From: Bradyrhizobium commune
GTDB lineage: Bacteria; Pseudomonadota; Alphaproteobacteria; Rhizobiales; Xanthobacteraceae
NCBI RefSeq assembly: GCF_015624505.1
Contig: NZ_CP061379.1
Location: forward strand, 62,001-126,000
Direction of reading: 5' to 3'
DNA: 64,000 nt
Made by a program: the position numbers and the translations under genes. Of this stretch, positions 1 through 9,572 are shown in pieces; position 1 is the stretch's first letter, and the number at the start of each line of letters is the position of its first letter. Below the pieces are notes generated by a model. It had not been told where the DNA came from, searched no databases, and saw only the letters and a program-made list of their open reading frames with translations.

Positions 1-794
<794 letters not shown>

Positions 795-838
795 TCAGGG
801 GAAGTTGACTTTAGTGATCGCTGCGATAGGATTTTCTG

Positions 839-1765
839 ATGATCAATCTGACGCTGCGCCAGCTGCGGTATTTCGACGCGTTGGCGCGCCATGGTCATTT
901 CGGACGCGCGGCGGAAGCCTGTTCCATCTCGCAGCCGGCACTGTCGATGCAGATCAAGGAACTGGAGGAGGCGCTCGGCGGACTGCTGCTCGAGCGCAGC
1001 GCCCGACAAGTCGCGCTGACACGGTTTGGCGAGGAACTCGCGCAGCGCGTCCGCGACATCCTGCGCTCGGTCGATGAGCTCGGCGATTTCGCCCGCGCCT
1101 CGCAGGACCGCTTTGCGGGCCGCCTGCGGATCGGCATGATTCCGACGATCGCGCCCTATCTGCTGCCCAAGATCACCAAGAATCTCACGCGCATGCATCC
1201 GGAGCTCGACATCCGCGTGCGCGAGACCATGACGCCGCGGCTGATTCAGGAGCTCGTGGAAGGCCGGCTCGACACCGCCATCGTCGCGCTGCCTGTGTCA
1301 GAGCCCTCGCTCACCGAGGTCGCCCTGTTCGAGGAGAAATTTTTGCTGGTGCGGCCGGGCACGGATGCGGGAACGCCGGCGCCGTCACGCGAGATGATGC
1401 GGGAGATGCGGCTGCTGCTGCTCGAGGAGGGACACTGCTTCCGCGACCAGGCGCTCTCCTTCTGCAACATGCAATCGGCACCCCCGCGCGAGATGCTGGA
1501 CGCGAATTCGCTCTCGACGCTGGTCCAGATGGTCAGCGCCGGCATCGGCGTCACCTTGATTCCGGAGATGGCGGTGTCGGTGGAGACCCGATCGGCCTCG
1601 GTTTCGCTGTCGCGCTTCCGCGATCCGGAGCCGTCGCGCACCATCGGCATGGTCTGGCGCAAGACCAGCCCGCTGGCGCGGCAACTCCTGCAAATCTCCG
1701 AAGTGGTGTGCCTGTCGGCCGGCAAGGCGCGGCCGCGGCAGGCCGCGCGCAACCAGCGGGCCTGA
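839..1765 (+). CDS. oxyR: Hydrogen peroxide-sensing LysR-type regulator OxyR
   Basis: 308-residue LysR-family activator. An N-terminal winged helix-turn-helix (about residues 1-65, with FGRAAEACSISQPALSMQIKELE) is followed by a substrate-binding-like sensor domain. The two redox cysteines of OxyR are present at residues 200 and 209 in the motif GHCFRDQALSFC, matching E. coli Cys199/Cys208, which separates it from ordinary LysR regulators. It is divergent from katG with a 113-bp intergenic region, the standard arrangement for peroxide-induced katG. An ICE-like motif in that region hints at iron control as well. Confidence 0.93.
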   Translation: MINLTLRQLRYFDALARHGHFGRAAEACSISQPALSMQIKELEEALGGLLLERSARQVALTRFGEELAQRVRDILRSVDELGDFARASQDRFAGRLRIGMIPTIAPYLLPKITKNLTRMHPELDIRVRETMTPRLIQELVEGRLDTAIVALPVSEPSLTEVALFEEKFLLVRPGTDAGTPAPSREMMREMRLLLLEEGHCFRDQALSFCNMQSAPPREMLDANSLSTLVQMVSAGIGVTLIPEMAVSVETRSASVSLSRFRDPEPSRTIGMVWRKTSPLARQLLQISEVVCLSAGKARPRQAARNQRA

Positions 1766-1772
1766 GCCCCCG

Positions 1773-2222
1773 ATGCCGCATCTGATCATCCGCCCCGCCG
1801 CGCCTCACGAATACGACGAGATCGCCCGCGTCTGGATGGAGAGCTGGGTCTCGACCGGGCTCGCCGAGGCAAGCCACTTCCTGCTGGCGAACCTGCGCGC
1901 GCGCCTGCGGCGCGAGATCGAAGACGGCGTAAGCCTGTTCGTCGCCGACGACAACGGCACGATCGCCGCCATGCTGGCGCTACATCTGCCAAAACTCTAT
2001 CTCGACCAGCTCTTCGTCGCCCCAGCCTATCAGGGCCAATCGCTCGGCCGGCAATTGCTCGCCTTCACGCGCACGCAATTGCCCGACGAAATCGTCCTGC
2101 GCTGCGTCCGCGAGAACGAAAAGGCCTGGCGCTGGTACGAGCGCGAAGGCTTTGTGTTCGAGCGGGAAGAGATCGCGACGGCAACGGGCTTCATGATGAA
2201 GTGCTACCGGTGGAAGCGGTAG
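1773..2222 (+). CDS. GNAT-family N-acetyltransferase
   Basis: 149-residue protein with the GNAT fold. The acetyl-CoA binding motif A is visible as LFVAPAYQGQSLGRQLLAF (about residues 80-98), followed by the C-terminal VRENEKAWRWYEREGF segment typical of the last helix and strand of GNATs. It begins 8 bp after oxyR and is probably co-transcribed with it. The acceptor substrate cannot be told from sequence; small amine metabolites or protein N-termini are both possible. Confidence 0.85.
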   Translation: MPHLIIRPAAPHEYDEIARVWMESWVSTGLAEASHFLLANLRARLRREIEDGVSLFVADDNGTIAAMLALHLPKLYLDQLFVAPAYQGQSLGRQLLAFTRTQLPDEIVLRCVRENEKAWRWYEREGFVFEREEIATATGFMMKCYRWKR

Positions 2223-2327
2223 CTGGACGCCGATAGGTAGCGTTGGCCGGACGCAGCTTGCGGTTGTCATGATCCCCACTTAGTGTGGCGCATCCAATAT
2301 CCTCCTGCCTGTGATCTCCTGGAATTC

Positions 2328-3164
2328 ATGGTTCGATTTGCAGTCCCGGTAATCGCCCTGCTGTTCTTTTTAACGCCGGCAGCCGCGCAAACCTCTCCCG
2401 CACCCACCGCGCCTCCCGCTCAAGCTGCGGCACCGGCAAAGCCGGTGGCCAAGAAACCAGCGAAGCCGAAGTCATCGCTCGCCAAACCCGCAGAACAAAC
2501 GGCTGCCGGTCCTTGCAGCGTCGGCGTGATCGCGGCAACCCAGGACCCGTTCGTCGTCGAAACGATCGGCCTCACCGTGTTCGGCAACGAATATGCGGAA
2601 GTGCCGGTGTCCTGGGGACTTGACGATCTTGTTTTCGCACGTGTGCGTGCGATGGCGGGAACCACACCGATCCGACGAATCGCCTACGCCAAAGGCGCGT
2701 TCGACGCCTATTATCACCCGAAGCCCAGCCTGTTTCGCAACGAGCGCGAAGAGCTGTCGAACCTGATCCGCCAGATCGCGGGCAATGCGGGCTGCGAACG
2801 ATATGTCGTCGTCACGCGCAGCGAGGGGCTGCTGCCCGGGACCAATCAGCCGCTCCGGGGACTCGGCATTCTCCATCGTGGTGTCGGTCCCATCAGCTAT
2901 TCGTTTCTGTACGCCTATGTCGGCGTGACCGTGCTCGACGGCCAGACCTTTGAAATCAGGAAGGGGCCTGGTGTGACGTTGGAAGGCGTCATGAAGCATA
3001 TGGCTGACGGCTTCGGGCTAGACGAACATCTGCGCAAAGTGGACGACTCCCTGTATCCGGTTGCGGCATCCGACGCCGCCAACAACACGGCCCTGCGGGA
3101 CAACATTCGCGATTTCCTGACACAGCGGCTAGACAAGATCCTGCCGCCCTATTTCGCGCAGTGA
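2328..3164 (+). CDS. Secreted protein of unknown function, tandem paralog A
   Basis: 278 residues from an ATG followed by a clear signal peptide (MVRFAVPVIALLFFLTPAAAQ). An upstream in-frame start at 2283 would put about 15 polar residues before the signal and is less likely. After the signal comes a Pro/Ala/Lys-rich linker to about residue 60, then a globular domain with two cysteines (GPCSVG and GCERYVVV). The domain is shared with the next gene along its length, including LDDLVFARVRA, the CERYVVV strand and NNTALRDNIRDFLTQRLDK. I do not recognise the family. The likely location is the periplasm. Confidence 0.75.
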   Translation: MVRFAVPVIALLFFLTPAAAQTSPAPTAPPAQAAAPAKPVAKKPAKPKSSLAKPAEQTAAGPCSVGVIAATQDPFVVETIGLTVFGNEYAEVPVSWGLDDLVFARVRAMAGTTPIRRIAYAKGAFDAYYHPKPSLFRNEREELSNLIRQIAGNAGCERYVVVTRSEGLLPGTNQPLRGLGILHRGVGPISYSFLYAYVGVTVLDGQTFEIRKGPGVTLEGVMKHMADGFGLDEHLRKVDDSLYPVAASDAANNTALRDNIRDFLTQRLDKILPPYFAQ

Positions 3165-3177
3165 GGCGCGCTGACGT

Positions 3178-3987
3178 GTGACGATAAACCTGCTCGCTGC
3201 CGCACTGGTATCGTATGCACTGCTGTCGCCGACAGGCGGGCAGGTGCAACCGGCGCCGAAGGCAGCGCTGATCAAGCCCGCGGTCAGGAAGCCGGCAACG
3301 GTCCCGCCAAGCGCACCGATTGAGAGCGGCCCGTGCCAGATCGGCGTGATTCCGATCGCCGGCATTGTCTTCATGGTCGAAAAATTCGGGCCCATCACCT
3401 CCCTGGATAGATATTCGCGGGTCTCGGTTGCGGCATGGGCGCTCGACGACCTTGTCGTCTCGCGCGTTCGCGCCGCTGCACCGGGCAGCTCCGTGAGGAG
3501 GATTCCCTTCACGAAGGACGAGCTCAAGTCCGGAGGTCGTGACCAGCCGCGTCTATTTGCTTCTTACCGCATCGCGTCTGACATCAAGGACTTCGTGCGG
3601 CTTCTTGCAACGAAGGTCCGGTGTGAGCGCTATGTCGTCGTGCACAGGCATGGCGGAACTCAGCGCGAATTCGGCATTGGAATCTCGCAGTACCCTCTCA
3701 ATGGACCCGTGCACCTCTTCGCCATGATGTACGTCAGGGTCTATGACGGCGCGACCTTCGCGTTGATCAAGGAGGCTCCGGCCCTGATGACCGAGGACAC
3801 GTTTACGGAGCGCGTGATGCACAACCCGCTTGGCGGCCCGTCAACCGAGCTGGACCGCGCGATGTTTCCTGAAAAGCCGGCGGACGTAGTCAACAACGCT
3901 GTGCTGCGCGATGGCGTACGCATGATGCTGACGAAGAGCCTCGACAAGACGCTGCCAGGCTTGCTGCAACGAGCACCGCAGCGCTGA
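3178..3987 (+). CDS. Secreted protein of unknown function, tandem paralog B
   Basis: 269-residue diverged duplicate of the preceding gene, starting with GTG 13 bp after it. A hydrophobic N-terminus (LLAAALVSYALLS) acts as a probable signal peptide, followed by a Pro/Lys-rich linker. The shared landmarks are GPCQIGVI, ALDDLVVSRVRA, CERYVVVHR, and the C-terminal NNAVLRDGVRMMLTKSLDK. The two cysteines of the paralog are kept, suggesting a conserved disulfide. It is convergent with fabI with only 2 bp between the stops. The function is unknown. Confidence 0.72.
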   Translation: MTINLLAAALVSYALLSPTGGQVQPAPKAALIKPAVRKPATVPPSAPIESGPCQIGVIPIAGIVFMVEKFGPITSLDRYSRVSVAAWALDDLVVSRVRAAAPGSSVRRIPFTKDELKSGGRDQPRLFASYRIASDIKDFVRLLATKVRCERYVVVHRHGGTQREFGIGISQYPLNGPVHLFAMMYVRVYDGATFALIKEAPALMTEDTFTERVMHNPLGGPSTELDRAMFPEKPADVVNNAVLRDGVRMMLTKSLDKTLPGLLQRAPQR

Positions 3988-3989
3988 CG

Positions 3990-4790
3990 CTAGTCTGGCG
4001 CCTTCAGGTCGTCCGGCTTCGGCATCAAGATGATATTATAGCCACTGTCGACATAGTGGATCTCGCCGGTTACGCCACCGGAGAGATCCGACAGGAGATA
4101 CAGCGCGGAGCCGCCGAGTTCATCGAGCGTGACGCCGCGGCCGAGCGGCGAGTGCTTTTGCTGGAACGCGAACATCGCACGCGCCTCGCCGATGCCGGAG
4201 CCGGCAAGCGTGCGCACGGGCCCCGCCGAGATCGCGTTGACACGGATGCCGCGCGGTCCGAAATCGGCGGCGAGATAGCGCACGGAGGCTTCCAGCGCTG
4301 CCTTCGCGACACCCATCACGTTGTAGTTCGGCATCGCGCGCATCGAGGCGCCGAAGGTCAGCGTGATCATGCTGCCGCCCTGCGGCATCAGCTCGGCGGC
4401 GCGTTTCGCCACTTCCGTGAACGAGAAGCAGGAGATCACCATGGTGCGCGAGAAATTGTCGCGGCTGGTGTCGGCGTAGCGTCCCTTCAGCTCGTTCTTG
4501 TCGGCGAAACCGATCGCGTGGATGACGAAATCGAGCTTGCCCCATTTTTCGCGCAAGACGTCGAACGTGGCATCGACGCTGGCAATGTCCTCGACGTCGC
4601 AAGGCAGCACCAGTTCCACGTCGAGAGACTCGGCGAGCGGCTTGACGCGCTTGCCCAAAGCCTCGCCCTGGAAGGTGAAGGCGAGCTCGGCGCCGTGGGC
4701 ATGCAGCGTCTTGGCCATGCCCCAGGCAATCGAGTGATCATTGGCGATGCCCATGATCAGACCGCGCTTGCCCTTCATCAGTCCCTCCAT
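3990..4790 (-). CDS. fabI: Enoyl-[acyl-carrier-protein] reductase (NADH) FabI
   Basis: 266-residue short-chain-dehydrogenase-type enoyl-ACP reductase catalysing the last step of each fatty acid elongation cycle. It has the nucleotide-binding motif GIANDHSIAWG, typical of FabI, and the Y-x6-K pair in YNVMGVAKAALE. The segment aligned with E. coli Tyr146 (SYLGAERA) reads TFGASMRA here, so Phe replaces that Tyr. A second Met at 4778, with GGAGGGA in front, is an alternative start. It is last in the fabA-fabB-fabI order; a palindromic repeat separates it from fabB. Confidence 0.93.
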   Translation of the reverse strand: MEGLMKGKRGLIMGIANDHSIAWGMAKTLHAHGAELAFTFQGEALGKRVKPLAESLDVELVLPCDVEDIASVDATFDVLREKWGKLDFVIHAIGFADKNELKGRYADTSRDNFSRTMVISCFSFTEVAKRAAELMPQGGSMITLTFGASMRAMPNYNVMGVAKAALEASVRYLAADFGPRGIRVNAISAGPVRTLAGSGIGEARAMFAFQQKHSPLGRGVTLDELGGSALYLLSDLSGGVTGEIHYVDSGYNIILMPKPDDLKAPD

Positions 4791-4812
4791 CTCACGACCA
4801 CCTTCCGCTCTT

Positions 4813-4900
4813 CGTCATGCCCGGGCTTGTCCCGGGCATCCACGCCCTTCGAAACCTCAGGCTAAGACGTGGATGGCCGGGACAAGCCCGGCCATGACGA
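4813..4900. repeat. REP-like long inverted repeat between fabB and fabI
   Basis: Two arms of about 32 bp (CGTCATGCCCGGGCTTGTCC... and its near complement ending GGCCATGACGA) flank a short centre. Each arm can also fold on itself (CCCGGGCTTGTCCCGGG). Sequences built on GTCATGCCCGGGCTTGTCCCGGGCAT are common intergenic palindromes in Bradyrhizobium. It may attenuate or stabilise the fabB-fabI transcript. Confidence 0.8.
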
Positions 4901-4937
4901 GAAAATCAACGATGCGTCAGCGACGCCAGCGACGCCG

Positions 4938-6161
4938 TCACACATCCAGCCGGCTGAACACCAGCGTGGCGTTGGTGCCGCCGAAGCCGAACGAGTTCGA
5001 CAGCACGGTGCCGATCTTGACGTTGTCGATGCGCTTGCGCACGATCGGCATGTCGGCGAACACCGGATCGAGCTCCTGGATGTGCGCGCTCTCGCAGATG
5101 AAGCCGTTGTTCATCATCAGCAGCGAATAGATCGCTTCCTGCACGCCGGTCGCGCCCAGGGAGTGGCCGGTCAGCGCCTTGGTCGCCGAGATCGGCGGAC
5201 ACTTCTCAGCGGCGCCGAACACGCGACGGAGCGCGTCGATCTCCGGCGGATCGCCGGCCGGGGTCGAGGTGGCATGCGGGTTGATGTAGTCAACCTTGGT
5301 CTTCACCGTCGACATCGCCATGCGCATGCAGCGCTCGGCGCCCTCGCCTGACGGCGCGACCATGTCGTAGCCGTCCGACGTCGCGCCGTAGCCGACGATC
5401 TCGCCGTAGATGCGCGCACCGCGCGCCTTGGCATGCTCGAGCTCTTCCAGCACCAGCACACCGGCGCCGCCGGCGATGACGAAGCCGTCGCGGTTGACGT
5501 CGTAGGGACGGGAGGCGGTGGCGGGCGTATCGTTGTACTTGGACGACATCGCGCCCATGGCGTCGAACAGCACCGACAGCGACCAGTCCAGTTCCTCACA
5601 ACCGCCGGCGAAGATGACGTCCTGCTTGCCAATCTGGATCGTCTCATAGGCATTGCCGACGCAATGGTTCGACGTCGCGCAGGCCGAGGAGATCGAATAG
5701 TTCACGCCCTTGATCTTGAACCATGTGGCAAGCGTCGCCGACGCCGTGGACGACATCGCCTTCGGCACTGCAAACGGACCGACGCGCTTCGGTCCCTTGG
5801 TTCGGGTGATGTCGGCGGCCTCGACGATGGTCCGCGCGGACGGTCCGCCGGAGCCCATGATGATGCCGGTGCGGATGTTGGAGACTTCGTCAGGCGAAAG
5901 ACCAGAGTCCTGGATCGCCTGCTCCATCGCGATGTGATTCCAGCCGGCACCCTGGCCGAGGAAGCGCATCGCACGCCGGTCGACGATTGTCGCAGGATCA
6001 ATCGTCGGCGCACCTTGGACCTGCGACCGGAAGCCGAGCTCGGCATATTTCTCAGCCCGCGAAATGCCCGACTTCGCCTCGTGAAGGCTCGCAAGCACTT
6101 CCTGGGTGTTGTTTCCGATCGACGAGACGATGCCCATCCCGGTGACCACAACCCGCCTCAT
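4938..6161 (-). CDS. fabB: Beta-ketoacyl-ACP synthase I FabB
   Basis: 407-residue condensing enzyme that extends acyl-ACP with malonyl-ACP; with FabA it is required for unsaturated fatty acids. The Cys-His-His triad is visible as [10 protein letters not shown] (nucleophile Cys), [11 protein letters not shown] (His) and the later GHSLGATG (His). The glycine-rich loop [10 protein letters not shown] near the C-terminus is intact. It lies 40 bp downstream of fabA in the same direction, the classical fabA-fabB pair. Confidence 0.96.
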   Translation of the reverse strand: MRRVVVTGMGIVSSIGNNTQEVLASLHEAKSGISRAEKYAELGFRSQVQGAPTIDPATIVDRRAMRFLGQGAGWNHIAMEQAIQDSGLSPDEVSNIRTGIIMGSGGPSARTIVEAADITRTKGPKRVGPFAVPKAMSSTASATLATWFKIKGVNYSISSACATSNHCVGNAYETIQIGKQDVIFAGGCEELDWSLSVLFDAMGAMSSKYNDTPATASRPYDVNRDGFVIAGGAGVLVLEELEHAKARGARIYGEIVGYGATSDGYDMVAPSGEGAERCMRMAMSTVKTKVDYINPHATSTPAGDPPEIDALRRVFGAAEKCPPISATKALTGHSLGATGVQEAIYSLLMMNNGFICESAHIQELDPVFADMPIVRKRIDNVKIGTVLSNSFGFGGTNATLVFSRLDV

Positions 6162-6201
6162 GACAGCCTCGCCTATGTCGTTGTCTTCTTGGTGATGCGC
6201 G

Positions 6202-6723
6202 TTAGCCCAGGCTCGTGCCTTGCTTGAACAGGCCGACCTTCAGATCCTTCGCGCGATAAATAATCTGGTCGTCGACCGAAAGCCACCCGTCGGCGATGCC
6301 GAGCACCAGCTTTGAGCGCATCACGCGCTTCATGTCGACGTTGTACACAACCTTGCGGGCCTCGGGCAGCACCTGGCCGCCGAACTTCAGCTCGCTCAGG
6401 CCAAGCGCGCGGCCGCGACCTTCGCCGCCGATCCAGCCCAGATAAAAGCCGACCATTTGCCACAGCGCATCGAGGCCCAGACAGCCAGGCATGACAGGAT
6501 CGTTCTTGAAATGGCAGCCGAAGAACCAGAGGTCGGCCTTCACGTCGAGCTCGGCGCGCACCACGCCCTTGCCGAATTCGCCGCCGGTCTCGGAGATTTC
6601 CGTGATGCGGTCGAACATGAGCATCGGCGGCAGCGGCAGTTGGGCATTGCCGGGGCCGAACATCTCGCCGCGGGCACACGCCAGCAGATCTTCGTATTCG
6701 TAACCGTTGCGCCTGTTCAGCAT
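6202..6723 (-). CDS. fabA: 3-hydroxydecanoyl-ACP dehydratase/isomerase FabA
   Basis: 173-residue dehydratase that also isomerises trans-2- to cis-3-decenoyl-ACP, the entry to unsaturated fatty acids. Catalytic His71 ([14 protein letters not shown]) and Asp85 ([11 protein letters not shown]) match E. coli His70/Asp84. I chose the start at [14 protein letters not shown] because this is where the family begins and a GAGG lies 8 bases upstream; an in-frame ATG at 6768 would add 15 residues without support. It is the first gene of fabA-fabB-fabI and is divergent from irr. Confidence 0.95.
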   Translation of the reverse strand: MLNRRNGYEYEDLLACARGEMFGPGNAQLPLPPMLMFDRITEISETGGEFGKGVVRAELDVKADLWFFGCHFKNDPVMPGCLGLDALWQMVGFYLGWIGGEGRGRALGLSELKFGGQVLPEARKVVYNVDMKRVMRSKLVLGIADGWLSVDDQIIYRAKDLKVGLFKQGTSLG

Positions 6724-6978
6724 GCGGAAGCCTCTGTTTGAACCCCGATTGAGCGGCGTTTCTGGCAAAAATGGGCCGCGTTCTGCTCGGAAGCAACGCC
6801 ATTGCCTCGTCAGACGCGAAGACCGAGAGCCGCGTGGACTGCGGACCGAGCCTCAATGCCCGGCTGGCGCCAAAATCGGGTAAGCGGAACCGGGCGCTCT
6901 CTAACACAGGCATTTCGGGTGGCAAAGCCGTCTCATGAAGGTAAAATGACGGGGCGCCCGCCGGGTTCCTCGGCTGAT

Positions 6979-6991
6979 TAGAACCACTCTA
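6979..6991. promoter_or_regulatory. ICE-like motif upstream of irr
   Basis: TAGAACCACTCTA, identical over 13 bp to the motif between katG and oxyR. With flanks it reads ATTAGAA-CCA-CTCTAGT, close to the Irr-bound iron control element. It lies about 80 bp before the irr start and could act on irr (autoregulation) or on the divergent fabA. The 349-bp fabA-irr gap holds no gene that I can support. Confidence 0.5.
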
Positions 6992-7004
6992 GTTGCGAGA
7001 AACT

Positions 7005-7022
7005 TGCATCTGCATCTATCTC
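7005..7022 (+). promoter_or_regulatory. Putative Fur operator: direct hexamers in the irr promoter
   Basis: Two perfect adjacent copies of TGCATC (7005-7010 and 7011-7016) followed by the degenerate TATCTC. The published Bradyrhizobium japonicum Fur site in the irr promoter consists of three imperfect direct hexamers of this kind, so this is very likely the same operator, through which Fur represses irr when iron is sufficient. Confidence 0.7.
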
Positions 7023-7072
7023 TCCATATATATCGCAGACAGATAGTGTTCACGCGTGCCCGAATTCTGGAA

Positions 7073-7564
7073 ATGAGCGAAAACAACGCCACCCATCACG
7101 ACGAAGACGCCCATGCGGCGGCCCTTCTGCCTGGCCGCCAGCCGGCCTTGACCGGCTGCCCTTGGCACGACGTCAACGAAATGCTCCAGTCCGCCGGCCT
7201 GCGCCCGACCCGTCAGCGCATGGCGCTGGGCTGGCTTCTGTTCGGCAAGGGTGCGCGCCACCTCACCGCTGAAATGCTCTACGAGGAAGCGACGCTGGCC
7301 AAGGTGCCGGTCTCGCTCGCGACCGTCTACAATACGCTGAATCAGCTGACCGATGCCGGCCTGCTGCGTCAGGTCAGCGTCGACGGCACCAAGACCTATT
7401 TCGACACCAACGTCACCACCCACCACCATTATTACCTCGAGAACAGCCATGAGCTGGTCGACATCGAGGATCCGCATCTGGCGCTGTCCAGGATGCCGGA
7501 GGTGCCGGAGGGCTACGAGATCGCGCGCATCGACATGGTCGTGCGCCTGCGCAAGAAGCGCTAG
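7073..7564 (+). CDS. irr: Iron response regulator Irr (Fur family, heme-sensing)
   Basis: 163-residue Fur-superfamily transcription factor controlling heme synthesis and iron genes; in Bradyrhizobium it is degraded on binding heme. The heme regulatory motif GCPWH is at residues 28-32 (Cys29), and the His-rich second heme/metal site THHHYYLENSHE is at about 115-126. The winged helix region SLATVYNTLNQLTDAGLL is typical of Fur proteins. The start MSENN was chosen because it gives the known length; an upstream in-frame ATG at 7004 overlaps the Fur operator hexamers. Confidence 0.97.
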   Translation: MSENNATHHDEDAHAAALLPGRQPALTGCPWHDVNEMLQSAGLRPTRQRMALGWLLFGKGARHLTAEMLYEEATLAKVPVSLATVYNTLNQLTDAGLLRQVSVDGTKTYFDTNVTTHHHYYLENSHELVDIEDPHLALSRMPEVPEGYEIARIDMVVRLRKKR

Positions 7565-7706
7565 CGTCGTCCCGGCGCAGGTCGGGACCCATATCGCGTG
7601 ATTTTTCCATTGGCACAGCTGTCAGTACCGCAGGAAGACTGGGTAATTCCCAGTCATCGTCAAATTTCTGCCTGTGGTTATGGGTCCCGGCCTGCGCCGG
7701 GACGAC
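7565..7706. repeat. Palindromic intergenic element, family GTCGTCCCGG...CCGGGACGAC
   Basis: The arms run from GTCGTCCCGGCGCAGGTCGG just after irr to CCGGGACGAC before the SH3 gene, with GGGACCCATA and TATGGGTCCC as the inner complementary part. A second member of the family lies at 43579-43722. It fills the whole convergent gap between irr and the SH3 protein gene, so it may end both transcripts. Confidence 0.8.
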
Positions 7707-7712
7707 AACCGG

Positions 7713-8243
7713 TCAGTTCACCTGCTCGTCGGCGTAGACGCCCCACAGACGTTCCTGCTGGATCCAGCCGTCAAAACCGCTGCCGGTGACGTGGCACCAG
7801 TTCGTGGTGCATTTTTTCACCTGCGTGACGACGCCGGCCTGGAGCTTTGCGGCCACCGCGCTGTCGGGATCGGCGCGGTCATAGATCGGCGCAAGATCGT
7901 CCTTGTGCTTCATGGTGACCACCGCAGTGCGGCGGCCCGACAGCAGCGAGTGATAGACCCAGCCTTCGGCACCTTCGGAATCGCGCACCCGGCGCCAGTT
8001 CTCGTACTCGGCGGTGATTTCGACCGGCAGGCCGGCGCGGGTGTAGACCCAGGCCACATCATTGTCCTTGGTCGGGCCAGCGCGGACGTTCACGTGATCC
8101 GATTTGAGGCTGACATAGCGCGGCACCGGGAGGCCGCTGGCGGTCTGGGGTGTGGCTTCCTTGGCGGAATGCCCGGGGCTGACCGAGGCGCTCAACCAGG
8201 TGCAAACGAGCGCCATCACCGAACAAAAACGCCCCAACGCCAT
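7713..8243 (-). CDS. Exported SH3-domain protein
   Basis: 176-residue protein with an N-terminal signal peptide (about residues 1-28, ending near SPGHSAK) and two bacterial SH3-like modules. The first covers about residues 42-105 (SDHVNVRAGPTKDNDVAWVY... WVYHSLLSG) and the second about 107-170 (ending WCHVTGSGFDGWIQ). Such proteins usually bind peptidoglycan or act as periplasmic adaptors. The ATG at 8243 is preceded by GGAGA at good distance. It is convergent with irr. The partner or ligand is unknown. Confidence 0.85.
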   Translation of the reverse strand: MALGRFCSVMALVCTWLSASVSPGHSAKEATPQTASGLPVPRYVSLKSDHVNVRAGPTKDNDVAWVYTRAGLPVEITAEYENWRRVRDSEGAEGWVYHSLLSGRRTAVVTMKHKDDLAPIYDRADPDSAVAAKLQAGVVTQVKKCTTNWCHVTGSGFDGWIQQERLWGVYADEQVN

Positions 8244-8567
8244 CAACCCGTCTCCTGTCGAGGACCCGGCCAGGCCGGCTCCTCACCCCGAACTCCAAAA
8301 CCCTGCCGCATCACCCCTGTCCCGCCCCACGCGGGTGTTCCGCAAAGCCAAACCCGTGGTTCTTGTCTTGGCCCGGCCTTCTGCTAGAGAGGACGGACAT
8401 CTGAACAACCAGTTTGCCCCGATTTTCCGGCCGGAAATCTCGGGTGCGCTTGGAGGAAACGCCGGGGACGACACGGCAAGGGCAGTGTCGAACAACCGGG
8501 TTAATGAGGCCTGAACGGCCGGCCTTTGGCGACAGAGGCGGCCTGCGATACCTCATGAGAGCAGGAC
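8244..8567. other. Intergenic region without a supported gene
   Basis: The 324-bp divergent gap between the SH3 gene and the 2-hydroxyacid dehydrogenase gene must hold both promoters. The only clear structure is a perfect 12-bp palindrome TTCCGGCCGGAA at 8425-8436. No conserved protein is seen in any frame. Confidence 0.5.
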
Positions 8568-9569
8568 ATGTCGGTGAAGAAAAAGCCCCTCGTCGTCGTC
8601 ACGCGCAAGCTGCCGGATTCGATCGAGACGCGGATGCGCGAGCTGTTCGACGCGCGCATCAATCTCGACGACACGCCGATGTCGGCCGATCAGCTCGCGG
8701 AAGCCGCGCGCAGTGCCGACGTGCTGGTTCCAACCGTCACCGACCACATCACCGCCGACATCGTCAATCAACCCGACTGCAAGCTCCGCCTGATCGCGAA
8801 TTTCGGCAACGGCGTCGACAATATCGACGTCGAGGCTGCGCATGCCCGCGGCATCACCGTCACCAACACGCCGAAGGTTTTGACCGAAGACACCGCCGAC
8901 ATGACCATGGCGCTGATCCTGGCCGTGCCGCGCCGCATGATCGAGGGCGCCTCGGTGCTGACCGAAGGAAAGCCCTGGGCCGGCTGGTCGCCGACCTGGA
9001 TGCTCGGCCACCGCATCGGCGGCAAACGCCTCGGCATCATCGGCATGGGCCGCATTGGACAAGCGGTCGCGCGCCGCGCCCGCGCCTTCGGCCTCCAGAT
9101 CCACTATCACAACCGCCGGCCCGTCGCGCCGAAGATCGCCGAAGAGCTGGGCGCGACCTATTGGGAGAGCCTCGACCAGATGCTGGCGCGGATGGACATC
9201 ATCTCGGTGAACTGTCCGCACACGCCGGCGACCTATCACCTGCTCTCGGCACGGCGGCTGAAGCTGATCCGGAAAGACGCCTACATCGTCAACACCGCGC
9301 GCGGCGAGGTCACCGACGAGGACACGCTGATCAAGCTGATCGAAGGCGGCGAGATCGGCGGCGCCGGTCTCGACGTCTATGAGCACGAGCCCGCGGTCAA
9401 TCCAAAGCTGGTGCGGCTCGCCAAGGCCGGCAAGGTGACGCTGCTGCCGCATATGGGCTCGGCCACGATCGAGGGCCGCGTCGAGATGGGCGAGAAGGTG
9501 ATCATCAACATCCGCACCTTCCTCGACGCCCACAAGCCGCCGGACCGCGTGCTGCCGAGCATGCTCTAG
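8568..9569 (+). CDS. D-2-hydroxyacid dehydrogenase (glyoxylate reductase-like)
   Basis: 333-residue NAD(P)-dependent dehydrogenase of the D-isomer-specific 2-hydroxyacid family. The Rossmann motif GIIGMGRIGQAVARRARAFG is at about 162-181. The catalytic residues are Arg in VNTARGE, Glu in YEHEPAV, and His in LLPHMGSAT. The NADP/NAD-deciding loop reads YHNRRPV, where the Arg pair favours NADPH. The overall look fits GyaR/GhrB glyoxylate/hydroxypyruvate reductases, but the exact substrate is not provable from sequence. Confidence 0.88.
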   Translation: MSVKKKPLVVVTRKLPDSIETRMRELFDARINLDDTPMSADQLAEAARSADVLVPTVTDHITADIVNQPDCKLRLIANFGNGVDNIDVEAAHARGITVTNTPKVLTEDTADMTMALILAVPRRMIEGASVLTEGKPWAGWSPTWMLGHRIGGKRLGIIGMGRIGQAVARRARAFGLQIHYHNRRPVAPKIAEELGATYWESLDQMLARMDIISVNCPHTPATYHLLSARRLKLIRKDAYIVNTARGEVTDEDTLIKLIEGGEIGGAGLDVYEHEPAVNPKLVRLAKAGKVTLLPHMGSATIEGRVEMGEKVIINIRTFLDAHKPPDRVLPSML

Positions 9570-9572
9570 GTT

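Noticed and set aside
6173..6925. 250-codon open frame overlapping fabA
   Set aside because: It is in a different frame from FabA, whose active-site His and Asp are intact, and it shows no family features.
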